Positions 1-9,184 of a stretch of DNA of 64,000 bases are shown here, piece by piece. The position numbers were made by a program, and so were the translations under genes. Positions within the stretch are counted from its first letter, which is position 1; each line of letters opens with the position of its first letter. The DNA comes from Triticum aestivum (taxonomy: Eukaryota > Streptophyta > Magnoliopsida > Poales > Poaceae). The notes beneath the pieces were generated by a model. It made no database searches, was not told the DNA's origin, and saw only the letters and a list, made by a program, of their open reading frames with translations. The stretch covers positions 37,017,054 through 37,081,053 of the forward strand of contig NC_057814.1 in the NCBI RefSeq assembly GCF_018294505.1, in the 5' to 3' direction.

Positions 1-720
1 ATAAAGTAAGTTCCAAAAAATAAAAAAGATTCATTGAAAACCAAGAAAAGGTCATAGATTTGGGAAAATGTTCATCAATACTGAAAATGAGTTCATAAAA
101 GTTGAAAAAATTCTTCGGTTTTGTAAAAAAGTTCATCAATCTGAGAAAAAATCACAATTTGAAAAAGTTCATCCAGTTTGAAAAAAGTTCATCGATTTTG
201 AAAAAGCTAATGGATTTTTAAAAAATCATGAGATTTTAAAAAAAATCACGAAATTTGGAACAAAAATGATCACAGAGGTTTGAAAAGAAAAACAAAAATG
301 AAAAAAAGTGTAGGGATTTGTAAATTCACGAATTTGACTAAAACAAAAAAACAAAAAAACTAAAACCGGAAAAAAGGAAAATAAATAAATAAATGACCAG
401 GGGACAAAAAGTAAGAAAAAACAAGTAGATTGTACAACAATATGTAGGCTTCCCAGTTGGTTGTCGCAGGTAGTTGTGAACATTGAGGTTGCGTGTTCGA
501 AGAATCCTATGTGGGCATCCCTTTTTTGAACTCTAGGGAAAAAAAAAGTGTAGCAAAAGGAAAGTGTGAAATGGGCCAGTCCATGATGGAGGAGAGGCGG
601 CCAGGACGTGCAAACACGTATGTATATGTCCCAAGACCCATACGGAGGTGGGTATACGTTTCTCTCAAAAGACCATACTGCCCTTGTATGTTTTGTGGAG
701 GGGGGTTGTACCGAAGCGGG
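1..720. other. A-rich low-complexity non-coding DNA
   Basis: The first ~400 bases repeat a loose motif of the form gaaaaagttcatc, about every 20-30 bases between 60 and 230, in a strongly A-rich background. The remainder up to the LINE fragment is unremarkable. A short stretch near 490-510 (ggttgcgtgttcgaa) resembles a tRNA B box and could be the remnant of a SINE, but no A box or tail is clear. I see no coding sequence; ORFs here have no recognisable composition or domain. Confidence 0.5.
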
Positions 721-930
721 ACTCCTGCCTTGATTAGTCGGGCCACTATGAAGACAGGTTTGCAGGGTGTTCAGATTTGTAGAAGGGCACCAGTAATATC
801 TCACTTGCTTTTGGTGGATGATTCGCTTTTATTTTTTCATGCTTCTGAGCAGCAGTCGAGCATTGTCAAAGGTCTATTGAGCACTTATGCAGATGCGGCG
901 AGTCAACTTATAAACCATCAAAGTGTTCCA
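721..930 (+). pseudogene. LINE (non-LTR) reverse transcriptase fragment
   Basis: About 65 residues in one open frame resemble the palm region of plant L1-type reverse transcriptases: a GV.ICR.AP.ISHLL lead, then LVDDSLLFF at 811-837, the counterpart of the (F/Y)ADD catalytic box, then a helix ending near SQLIN. The usual Ala of the box is Val here. No endonuclease, 3' tail or target duplication is visible, so this is an isolated fragment. It ends only a few bases before the ATG of the root-cap-like pseudogene. Confidence 0.7.
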
Positions 931-940
931 TCCTATTCTT

Positions 941-1873
941 ATGAAGCGGCAGGCTGGTTGGTGCCTCCTGGCCGTTGTTCTAGTAGTGGGGCTGGCAGTC
1001 GCGATGGCCCAGCCGCCGCAGCCAAGGGTGGGCGAGCCGGGGAGTGGCAAACTGCCGTCGGGCAATGGCAGGTTCGGGTAGGTGACATTCAACAAGTTCC
1101 ATAAGAGAAAGTAGGTGGCGTGCACCGACAACCGCGACCCTCCTTGCCTCGTCTCCTGCCCAAAAAACTGCCCCAACTGCCTCGCCTATTGCAACTAGCT
1201 ACTAGATGACCTTCTGCAGTACGTACCTTGCATCTCATATCCTTAGTTACCATCTGCAAGTTGGTATATTGACCAGTCTAGCCATGTTAACTATGTGCAA
1301 CAGTATGTGATATGTTCCCGGGTCAGTCGTGTGGGGACCCGTGGTTCACAGGGGCCGACGGTAACACCTTCTACTTCCACGGCAAGAAGGACCAGGACTT
1401 CTGTATAGTCTCTGACAAGGATCTCCACATCAACGCACACTTCATCGGCAACCACCACCCTAATATGAAGCGTGACTTCACGTGGGTGCAGGCCCTGGGC
1501 GTCACCTTCGGCGATGGCCACCGCCTCTACATCGGCCCCTGAAAGGCTGATCAATGGGATGAGGAGGAGGGCCACGTCCAGATCGCCCTCGATGGCGAAC
1601 CTGTGGAGGTGGAGGGCCGCCAAGAATGCACAATGGTTCTCCAAGACCATGCCCGGACTCTCCATCACGCATACCGACACTGTGAACACCGTCGTGGTGG
1701 AGCTAGATGGTATGTTTAGCATCTCGGCCAACGCCGTGCCCATCACCGATGAGTCCATAGCTACAGCAAGACTGAGGAGGACAGCCTCATGCACCTTGAC
1801 CTCGGGTTCAAATTCTACAACCTCACTAATGGCGTGCACTGGTACAGCGATGTGCTATACAAACGGTTTTTAA
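941..1873 (+). pseudogene. Degenerate root-cap-family (Root_cap domain) gene
   Basis: The ATG at 941 starts a 22-residue signal peptide (MKRQAG, a Leu/Val-rich core, AMAQ), then PRVGEPGSGKLPSGNG, as in secreted root-cap/LEA-related proteins. After a stop near 1078 the family continues: a Cys-rich stretch about 1115-1195 (CTDN, LVSCPKNCPNC), a probable degenerate intron, then CGDPWFTGADGNTFYFHGKK from 1330, a strong Root_cap match. The downstream domain is split over several frames: a stop at 1540-1542 is followed by WDEEEGHVQIALDGEPV, then an NTVVVELDG-MFSISANAVPITDE segment, then LDLGFKFYNLTNGVH near 1795-1840. The family function (secreted root-tip/mucilage-associated protein) is known only loosely. 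At least three frameshifts or stops make it non-functional. It is the only cellular-gene relic here not obviously inside an element. Confidence 0.75.
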
Positions 1874-2077
1874 CTCCTTTCTGCGACGGCGTTCTGAATC
1901 GTCGTCGCCTAATGAGTGACTGTGATAGGGGTGGGGGGGGGGTCCTTCCCACACGACCCAGAAGCCTTCGGGGATAGGCTCTCCTGGCACACACTCGGCA
2001 AAATGACATCGTGTGCGACGGGGGAGCGATCAAATACGATTATACAGGCCCAACCGGTTCCGGTAGTAAGTACATCC

Positions 2078-2303
2078 CACACAGTCAGTCCCAAATAAAC
2101 GTTTCTGTTTGTTATGTACATTCCACACAGTCAATCCGAGGAATACGTTTCCGTTCTTATGTACATCCCACACAGTCAATCCAGGAAAAACGTTTCCGTT
2201 CGTAGGTACATCCCACACTATCAATCCAGGAAAAACGTTTCCGTTCGTATGTACATCCCACATAGTTTTATGTATAGGCTCGTGTGTGATAGGTGTAACT
2301 ATC
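2078..2303. repeat. 45-bp tandem repeat, five units
   Basis: Units begin with cacacagtcaatcc (or close) at 2078, 2124, 2169, 2214 and 2259, a period of 45-46 bases, each containing aaacgtttccgttcgta and gtacatcc. The last unit runs into an inverted pair, gtgtgtgatag...ctatcacacac, at about 2283-2309. This looks like the subterminal array of a DNA transposon, but no terminus was identified. Confidence 0.75.
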
Positions 2304-2309
2304 ACACAC

Positions 2310-2664
2310 GCTCTGTCTCGGTTAACCGTTTGCTTTTATTCAACTACATCACACACAATTTGATGAAGAAAACTGTGTGGCATTGGGCTATCCATTACAA
2401 GCGCTTTTACTGCTAGAACCATTTGCAAAGTCCCATGACCCATTTTGCAGGTTTGTTAGTTTACAATTAATAATTCCAATATTACGAAAATTCACATTTC
2501 ATATCGAACAGTTGTTTGCCAATTTCATATCAGGCGCATAAATATATTTTAACATCACAGTATGAGTATGATAGCTAACTGAAAACAGCATAGTACAACA
2601 TATAGCTTGTTCAACTTCATAAGAACAATATTAGAACAATATATTCATTTCCCTAATCGAGATC
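2310..2664. other. AT-rich non-coding spacer
   Basis: AT-rich sequence between the 45-bp array and the 3' end of the GRF-type pseudogene. No repeat, ORF or RNA signal stands out. It may hold the 3' untranslated region of the minus-strand gene. Confidence 0.4.
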
Positions 2665-4065
2665 ATACAGGCTCATCTTATCCACCTCTGCTTTTAGTTC
2701 AGTAAGAACCTGTTTTGCACTGGCCAACTGGGAAAGTGCCTCCTCCTTCGCCAACACCATCTTAGCAAAAGTCTGATTTAAAAAAATCTAAACTCATTCT
2801 CCACCTTCCTCTTTTTAGCCCGCACCTTTAAACATTCTTCAGCATTGACAACACTTTCTCTAAGCCTACCTCTGTTCTCTTCCTCATACACGCTCCAGAG
2901 CTTTGCTATGCACATCTTCAAAGACAGTGGCCACTCTTGATCAACCCACTCCAGGTAAGAACACTTCCGTTCATCCTACAGTATTTAAAACTAGATCAGT
3001 AACAATTCTAGGGAAAATGAATTTTTTGCAACATAGAAAATCACCAATAATTATTTTGAAAAACTGAATAAAGACGTTAATTATGACATATCTTCTCAAA
3101 AAGATCAATGTGCAAATGAATTAATTGCTACTGAGACAACAACCAAATTATGAAACATCAGAAGCTATAATTAACTACAACAACGCTACAAGTTCTTACT
3201 CATATACAATAAATAATAAATCAAACATTTTACGAGGAAGCTAAATATAGCTGCAACAGCATAGCGACAGTGTCTAGATGACAACAAATTGATACTAACA
3301 GGTGTGTACATGCACAAATTTAGTAACATAGATCTCATAGCACTTTGGCGGTCCACTATGTATGACAAAATCGGTGTAAAGACAACTGTTGCTACATTTC
3401 GCACCTGTGCCCTGCACTGGCAAGCCGTTGCAGTGGAAAAAAATCAGGGACCCGGACTCCGGAGCACCTAGTTGCTCCGATGCCCAGTTCCTTCGTGCCA
3501 TAAAGATTTAGTATTTTTACTGCTTGGCTGCTCGGGTGTGTGGAACAAAGGTTGCTGCAGAAACTGCTCAAGCGGTGCCAAATAAATTTCACCGCTGATG
3601 AGACGATAACATTTTTAGATACTACGTATGAACTGTGGCACTGTCTTAGGATGCGTTTGGTTGAATGTTTCGTATGAATGGGTTGGGACCATGACAGTGT
3701 CTGAATCACATCTAACAAATGATTTGTAACAACGAAAGTGGGGCTAACCTTCTGTGCACATGCCAGAAACTTCCTCCTACTGTCCACAGGTTCAAACGCA
3801 ACTAGCTTCACGCATGGAGATTGTGGGCGACAACGAGCAGACAGATCTTCAGTCACCCCGCTCCATTTGTTACAACTGATGGTCCTAGGGAGCTACAACA
3901 GGAAGAAATGACTCAAATCGACCGCCGGGTTAAAATCCTTATTCCAAGTCATAGCCCGAAAGAGAAGAGATAGGCATACCTGGGTGGTGAAGGAGTCGTC
4001 ATCGGACGAGGAACCGCTGGAGAGGTCATTGAAGAAGAAAATGGCGACCCCGGCGGTAGGATGCC
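2665..4065 (-). pseudogene. GRF-type zinc-finger gene with introns, decayed
   Basis: Read on the minus strand, three exon-like blocks assemble into one protein. Block 1 (about 4060-3982) is Ser/Asp-rich (SSGSSSDDDSFTTQ) and ends in a CAG/GTATGC donor. Block 2 (about 3860-3758) reads TEDLSARCRPQSPCVKLVAFEP then RRKFLACAQK and ends in a GTTAGC donor. Block 3 (about 2979-2665) starts DERKCSYLEWVDQEW, continues as a charged coiled coil (VYEEENRGRLR, KVRAKKRKVENEF) and ends KAEVDKMSLYDLD-stop. Cys spacing plus C-x-Y-x-E-W-V-D fits the GRF zinc finger, a nucleic-acid-binding fold. One frameshift lies near 2782 in an A/T run. Missing: a clear start Met (the likely position reads Val). Such proteins are common in plant repeats; the role here is unknown. 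Confidence 0.6.
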
Positions 4066-4540
4066 AGACGGAGAGAGCGAGGAAGCGGCTATAACTTAGG
4101 AAGGAAGGAGGAAACAAGGAAACTGTGACTGGTGGTCGGGGAGAAAAGGGGGGCGGGGGTAGATATTTCGGGGTAGGCCACAAAATTCAAAATATGAAGG
4201 GAAACTTTGCGCCCGGTTCCGCCGGACACCATTCACTTTGAACGATTGTGTGCATTGCAAACGATTCTTGTGCTTTACGCGCATGGGATGAGTTTGATAA
4301 TTCAAAATTTGGTGGAAATTTCCCTGGATATAGTCCTCATCCAGGTCATTGCATAATTTAACATCGGTTGCTAATTTGGGCATACAAAAGAGCGTACAAC
4401 ACACAGACTACACTTACTGAATCGGGTAATTTAAGTAATTAAACAGAGCCAGTTGACCTAAACATTGCTCTAACAAAAGACCAGCATTAAAAATAAAGCC
4501 TAAGTACGTAAAATTTTAACAAAGCCGCCGTCGCGCCGGC
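4066..4540. other. Spacer between two minus-strand genes
   Basis: Contains the presumed 5' flank of the GRF gene and the 3' flank of the Ala-rich ORF. The part near 4140-4220 is GC-rich with a gcgcccggttccgcc run that may be promoter sequence. No other feature seen. Confidence 0.35.
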
Positions 4541-5287
4541 CTATGCATCGCCGATGTGAGATGGGACGTCGATGACTTGTCCTGGCGACATGTCGCCGTT
4601 GGTGGACTCCGCGTCCCCCCTGTTGAAGTCGACCGTGTCCTCGTCCTCGGCGCCGCCCTCAAAGTTGTAGTACTCGTAGTAGTGGCTGCGCCAGAGCTCG
4701 CGTTGGTACTCCACCGCCGATTCCTCGATGGACAGACTCTTCTCTACCTCGAACTCGGCCACGCGCAACTCCTCCCGGTGCTCCTCGATCTCCGCCGCCT
4801 CTTGCATCTCCAGCTCCCGCTCGACGATCTCATGAGGAAGCAGGTGCTCCATGGCCATCGCCACCTTTTCGGATGTGGGTTGCATGCTGGATTCCGAGGT
4901 GGCCTGAAATATCTTGGCGTGTGTGTCCTCGATCTTGGTGTGGATTGCCTCAACCCGGGCTAGGGTGACATCGGCGGCACAAACGGCAGCTCGAGCGCTC
5001 TCAGCGTTTGCAGCCGCCGTCGCAGCTGCAGCAGCCGTCTCGGCTACTGCAGGTGCCCTGTCGGCTGCCGCAGACGCCCTCTCGACGGATGCGGCCGTGC
5101 TCAATGTGGATGCGGGGGTACTCTCGGCATAGGCGGCCACGCTCTCTGCGCAGGTGGCGGCGCTGGGGGAGGGTGCGGCCATCGTAAGGGCCTTCACGAA
5201 GCGTTTCCACGGCGTCATCTTTGCAAGAAGGGGTTGCGGGAATGGGGATCGGGATTCGTGGATTCGGGGTTGCCGGCACAGGAGCAT
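4541..5287 (-). CDS. Uncharacterised Ala-rich coiled-coil protein
   Basis: An intact ORF of 248 residues from the first Met, or 225 from the Met at 5218 (MTPWKRFVK), which leaves a more normal distance to the TATA-like box at 5315-5325. The N-terminal third (residues about 35-110) is an Ala/Ser/Thr-rich heptad-like tract, the middle (115-190) is a charged coiled coil rich in Glu (EIVERELEMQEAAEIEEHREE), and the C-terminus is acidic (EGGAEDEDTVDF). There is no signal peptide, membrane segment or recognised domain. Codon use is GC-rich, unlike the AT-rich surroundings, so it reads as a real or recent gene. It lies upstream of the GRF gene on the same strand; the two may belong to one element. 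Function unknown. Confidence 0.5.
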   Translation of the reverse strand: MLLCRQPRIHESRSPFPQPLLAKMTPWKRFVKALTMAAPSPSAATCAESVAAYAESTPASTLSTAASVERASAAADRAPAVAETAAAAATAAANAESARAAVCAADVTLARVEAIHTKIEDTHAKIFQATSESSMQPTSEKVAMAMEHLLPHEIVERELEMQEAAEIEEHREELRVAEFEVEKSLSIEESAVEYQRELWRSHYYEYYNFEGGAEDEDTVDFNRGDAESTNGDMSPGQVIDVPSHIGDA

Positions 5288-5310
5288 ATGAGCCGGCGAA
5301 GTTTAAGGAG

Positions 5311-5326
5311 GAAGACTTAAATAGAC
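5311..5326 (-). promoter_or_regulatory. TATA-like box of the Ala-rich ORF
   Basis: On the minus strand the sequence reads ctatttaagt, a TATA-type box about 100 bases upstream of the internal Met at 5218 and 30 bases upstream of the first Met at 5287. The distance favours the internal start. Confidence 0.4.
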
Positions 5327-5462
5327 CGACGAATTTTCATCGCAAACGGTTCCTACAAAAATCTGTGTGTGATGTTGTCGATATTTTTTATTAGCTGTGA
5401 AAGACGAATTTGGAGTAAAGTGGCAAGGGATGGTGTTTTAAATGTATGAGAAAATTTGTAGT

Positions 5463-7200
5463 ACTAATACAACTGTCATGTCAAATTTCGGAAAAATTGA
5501 GGGGTCACCTGACCTTTTAGGACATTTAAGTGATTTTCTAGCCATTTAATGATTGTAATTCAAATTTGCACTACATGTACATGCAACAGCTAACCACAAC
5601 AGTTTGAAAAGTCATATTTTATGTACTTGTGTGCGAGTTAATTTCATGTGTAGTAAATTGGAATGAATTTTCAAACATATTGGTCTCACGGTTATGACAC
5701 AATTACGCATGGAGTGCCATGGCATTTAAACTCGAAAAACTTAAGAACAGATCAGAAGCACATGAAACCTTGCTTGATATAATGTCATGCCACCAAGATG
5801 ATGTGGTAAAAAATTTGGCATGTTTGATGAAAGTTTGGACACACACCCCTCACAAACCGAAACAACTCACTAGAAGGCTCGTGGTTTCGAGAGGGAACAA
5901 TGCATGTTTGATGATGAACGGGCGATAGTTTCCTCTTACGGGCTTCAAAAAATTTCTACAGTTAATATGCACTAATGCAACTGTCGTGTCAGAATTTGGA
6001 AAATTACATGGGTCATTTGACTTTTTTAAGACATTTAAGTGATTTTCTAGCCATTTAATGACCGTAATCCAAATTTGAAGTACATCTACATGCAACGGCT
6101 AACCATAACGGTTTGAAAAATCATATTTGTGTACTTCTGTGCGAGTTAATTCCATGTACAGTAAATTGGAAGAAACTTTCGAACATATTGGTCTCACGCC
6201 CTGGACACATGCAAGGAGTGCCACATGGCATTTAAATTCCAAGAAAAATACCAGAAACACATGAAATCTTGTTTGATATAATGTCATGTCACCAAAATGA
6301 TGTGGACACACCATCACAAACCGAAATAACTCACTAGAAGGCTCGTGGTTCCGAGAGGGAACAATGCATGTTTGATGACAAACCGGAGATAGCTTCATGT
6401 TACGGGCTTCAAACAATTTCTACTGTTAACGTGCACTAATACAAGTGTCGTGTCAAAATTTGGAAAATTTCAGGGGTCATTTGACCTTTTTAAGACATTT
6501 AAGTGATTTTCTAGCCATTTAATGACCGTAATCCAAATTTGAACTACATCTACATGCAATGGCTAACTATAACGATTTGAAAAATCATATTTGTGTACTT
6601 GTCTGCGAGTTAATTCCATGTGCAGTAAATTGGAAGGAATTTTCAAACATATTGGTCTCACGCACTGGACACATGCATGGAGTGCCATGGCATATAAATT
6701 CCAAAAAATAAAAAAAAATCAGAAACACATGAAACCTTGCTTGATGTAATGTTATGCCACCAAGATGATGTGGTAAAAAATAGGCATGTTTGACGAAAGT
6801 TTGGAAACACACCCCTCACAAACCGGAGCAACTCACTAGAAGGCTCGTGGTTCCGAGAGAGAACAATGCATGTTTGATGACAAACGGGCGGTAGCTTCAT
6901 CTTACGGGCTTAATGTTTTTTTCTACAGTTAACATGCACTAATACAACTGTGGTGTCAAATTTATAAAATTTCAGGGGTCATTTGACAGTTTTAAGACAT
7001 TTAAGTGATTTTCTAGCCATTTAATGACCGTAATCTAAATTTGAACTACATCTACATGCAGCGGCTAACCATAACGGTTTGAAAAAGAATTGTGTACTTG
7101 TGTGCGAGTAAATTGGAACAAATTTTCAAACATATTAGTGTCACGGCTTGGGCACATGCATGGAGTGCCATGGCATTTAAATTACAAAAACTTTAAAAAT
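5463..7200. repeat. Tandem array of ~465-508-bp units, 3.5 copies
   Basis: The phrase actaatacaactgt..gtcaaa starts units at 5463, 5971, 6435 and 6938, giving periods of 508, 464 and 503. Each unit contains, in order, a ccatttaatgaccgtaat block, catgcaacggctaac, a ggtctcac block, the phrase tggagtgccatggcattt, a ccaccaagatgatgtgg block and ctcactagaaggctcgtgg. The fourth unit stops near 7200. Copies differ by scattered substitutions and small indels. ORFs in the array are short, differ between units and are not coding. Confidence 0.85.
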
Positions 7201-7542
7201 CATCAGACGATGTAAATATCTGGTGTTCAAAAAAGAAAATTTAAAGATCTGGCAAGACAACCAGCCCCCACAAGATTGACACTCTATTTCGCACCTCGAG
7301 GTTTGGAAGGTGAAAGGCGCGGGTTATTAATTAGATACGGTTCTGTATTGGAAACCGTTAGCTATTAAGTTCACACATGAATTTTGCCGCGGGAATCGCG
7401 TGTAATTCAAACTACAAGACTAGTAAATTCTGGCGACCGACGTGTGTACTGTTCCCGTCGATCTGGATTCCGGCCACCAATAAATACTACCTTGCTCACG
7501 TCGTCGCTCGCCCTCTCCCTCTCTCTCTCTCAAATCTCTGCC
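7201..7542 (+). promoter_or_regulatory. Promoter and leader of the plus-strand hypothetical gene
   Basis: Contains an aataaatac TATA-like box at 7479-7487, followed about 30 bases later by a pyrimidine-rich ctctccctctctctct leader and a gccATGg start at 7543. The order matches a plant promoter with a CT-rich 5' untranslated region. Confidence 0.45.
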
Positions 7543-8158
7543 ATGGCACCGCCGATCTGTCGACGCGCCGACGACGAGTCGCCGCCCCCCAGGACGCTCA
7601 GTCGAAGAGCAGTGATGAGGAGGACCCCTACGCGCCGCCGGACGAGGTTGCGCCGGACCCCCCCCCCCCCAAATTTGGATTGGTTTTGGGGCCAGTACAA
7701 TATTTGTCTGTGGAAGTCGCTGCCACCGGCTGAAAGCCAGACAAGTAGTGTTCAAGAAGGAGATGGCGGAGGAGGAAGCCTGGTACCAGGCGGCCTGTGA
7801 AGCTAGTGATGCCACCTGGAAAAAGGAGGCGGTGGAGCTTCGGGGACGGGCGCGTCATCGTGCGGAGGAGGTGTTCGAAGACGGGTACTTCGCGAGGAAG
7901 GTCAAAGGCGCTAGGTGCCTCATCACTGCATGGAAGTGGGCCGATAAGCTCCAGCGCACTGCCGACGAGGAGCTCCGATGGGCGCTCAACGAAATGAGAA
8001 GATCGTTTGCGCTCGTCCGCCAGCAAGAGGCAGATCGATACGTCAAGCGCTGCGAGGCGGAGGAGGCGGAGTACTGCCTCCGCGCTGGGAAGACGGAGCG
8101 CATCAGTAAGCTGCTGGCGAGGGGCTGCTGGAATACTGCCCTCAGGAGGGATTATTAG
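7543..8158 (+). pseudogene. Frameshifted hypothetical gene with basic coiled-coil C-terminus
   Basis: The ATG in good context at 7543 opens MAPPICRRADDESPP. The most protein-like sequence then moves between frames: DAQSKSSDEEDPYAPPDEVAPDPPPP (about 7590-7670) in one, and from about 7748 a strong frame with MAEEEAWYQAACEASDATW running to RRDY-stop at 8158. That C-terminal block of ~135 residues is helical and charged, with a repeated E/R pattern and ALVRQQEADRYVKRCEAEEAEY. I recognise no domain. The frame changes lie around 7580 and in the C run at 7658-7670, where a length error is likely. A promoter-like region precedes it. Function unknown; it may be cargo of the surrounding segment. Confidence 0.5.
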
Positions 8159-8550
8159 TTTTAGTATCGTTCGTTTTCAGTTTTATGCATTGTACCTAGT
8201 AGTTAAGTATCATCATCTATATGTGAAGATATTATATACATTCTCTGATGAACTAATGAAGAATTAATATACATATATATATATATATATTATGAATTCC
8301 ATTTTCTATCTATTTTTGTATACTAATTTGTATCTAGCTATTATCGTACACACATATAGAATGGAAAACATATATACACACACACTGAAATAGAACATAT
8401 AAGAACGGAAAACAGAGTACACACATTGAAACAGAGCAATAAACAGAGCAATATTATGATTGCTCTGAATAGCGATCCACATCGAAACGACTCAACAAAA
8501 TAAAACGCGTCCATGAGACAATGACCAGCAGCCCTTACCTACGGTAGCTC
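8159..8550. other. AT-rich intergenic region with an (AT)n microsatellite
   Basis: Holds the 3' flank of two convergent gene relics. An AT dinucleotide run lies at about 8271-8291, followed by loosely repeated acacac and gaacagag words. No coding signal. Confidence 0.6.
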
Positions 8551-9184
8551 TTAGCTCTGCCGGAACTCGTGCATGCGTTCATCCAAGCGGTCAACACGCT
8601 CGCGGTACATCTAGAGCGTGATTTCAAGCTCCAAGTTGGCTATTCCATCAGAGATCACCATCTCGAGGATTCGACGACCATGTTCCTCTACTGCGCCCAG
8701 GTGGCGCTCGAGCCTAGCGACCAGCGCATTGGCATCGAGCGGGCCGCGGACAAGGCGAACGGTGCGACCCATGTGAACGGTGCGGCGGGCATCTGGTGCA
8801 AAGACGGCGCGGCCGACCTCTGGTGCAAGTGCGGCGCAGAGGGCCTCTGCCCACTCCTTGCGAGGAATGAGGTACTGACGGGACGTCTACCCAGCTGCGA
8901 CGCTCATTCGATAGCAGGCAAGCGCCGATGGATCCGCTCTTGCTGTGCGGCCCAACACCCCTCTCGCTCCGTGGTGCTCCAACGGTCTCGCCGTGGACGC
9001 TCCTAGCTTGCTCGGCGCGCCGTCGATCATGTTGTGCGGCGAGTTGCAGCCTCTCAGCGCTAACATGCCTATCTTGATCCGCGGCGCTATAGCGCCATGC
9101 GCCAAGTGTCTACTCAACCCTGGCGATGACGCGCATCACAGCGTCGTCCATCGCGTTGCCGGGGAGCGCCTCAGCCTCGATGGG
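8551..9184 (-). pseudogene. 3' part of captured gene split by the Gypsy insertion
   Basis: Joined to 60217-60290 (its 5' end), this forms a ~230-codon minus-strand gene whose frame continues across the insertion when one copy of the ATGGG duplication is removed. From the 5' side it reads PIEAEALPGNAMDDAVMRVIARVE, then a basic Arg/His-rich stretch. It then changes frame near 8890 into RQYLIPRKEWAEALCAALAPE, LVARLERHLGAVEEHGRRILE and a final RERVDRLDERMHEF-stop at 8551. The C-terminus is a coiled coil. In-frame TAG stops lie at 9110-9112 and 8611-8613. I recognise no family. The insertion inside the coding region, plus stops, makes it dead. Confidence 0.5.

Larger units (their letters stand above)
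1885..9184. mobile_element. Left part of unclassified gene-bearing host segment (continues at 60217)
   Basis: This stretch and 60217-61114 were contiguous before the Gypsy insertion (target duplication ATGGG at 9180-9184 and 60217-60221). Both outer ends carry tandem arrays rich in tgtgtgcgat-like words, similar to subterminal repeats of large DNA transposons. Inside are several gene-like units with their own promoters, none of which encodes a transposase. I could not find matching terminal inverted repeats or an outer target duplication, so the limits are estimates. It could be a non-autonomous DNA transposon that captured genes, or ordinary intergenic DNA with decayed genes. Confidence 0.35.

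Noticed and set aside
480..515. SINE or tRNA gene suggested by ggttgcgtgttcgaa
   Set aside because: Only a B-box-like word is present; no A box, no stem pairing and no tail.
3640..3740. Possible MITE suggested by ggatgcgtttggttgaatg
   Set aside because: The phrase resembles common MITE ends, but no inverted partner or target duplication is present.
5719..6900. Short ORFs repeated in the ~500-bp array (LEKLKNRSEAHETLLD, HEPSSELFRF and others)
   Set aside because: The frame is not kept between units, so there is no sign of selection on a protein.
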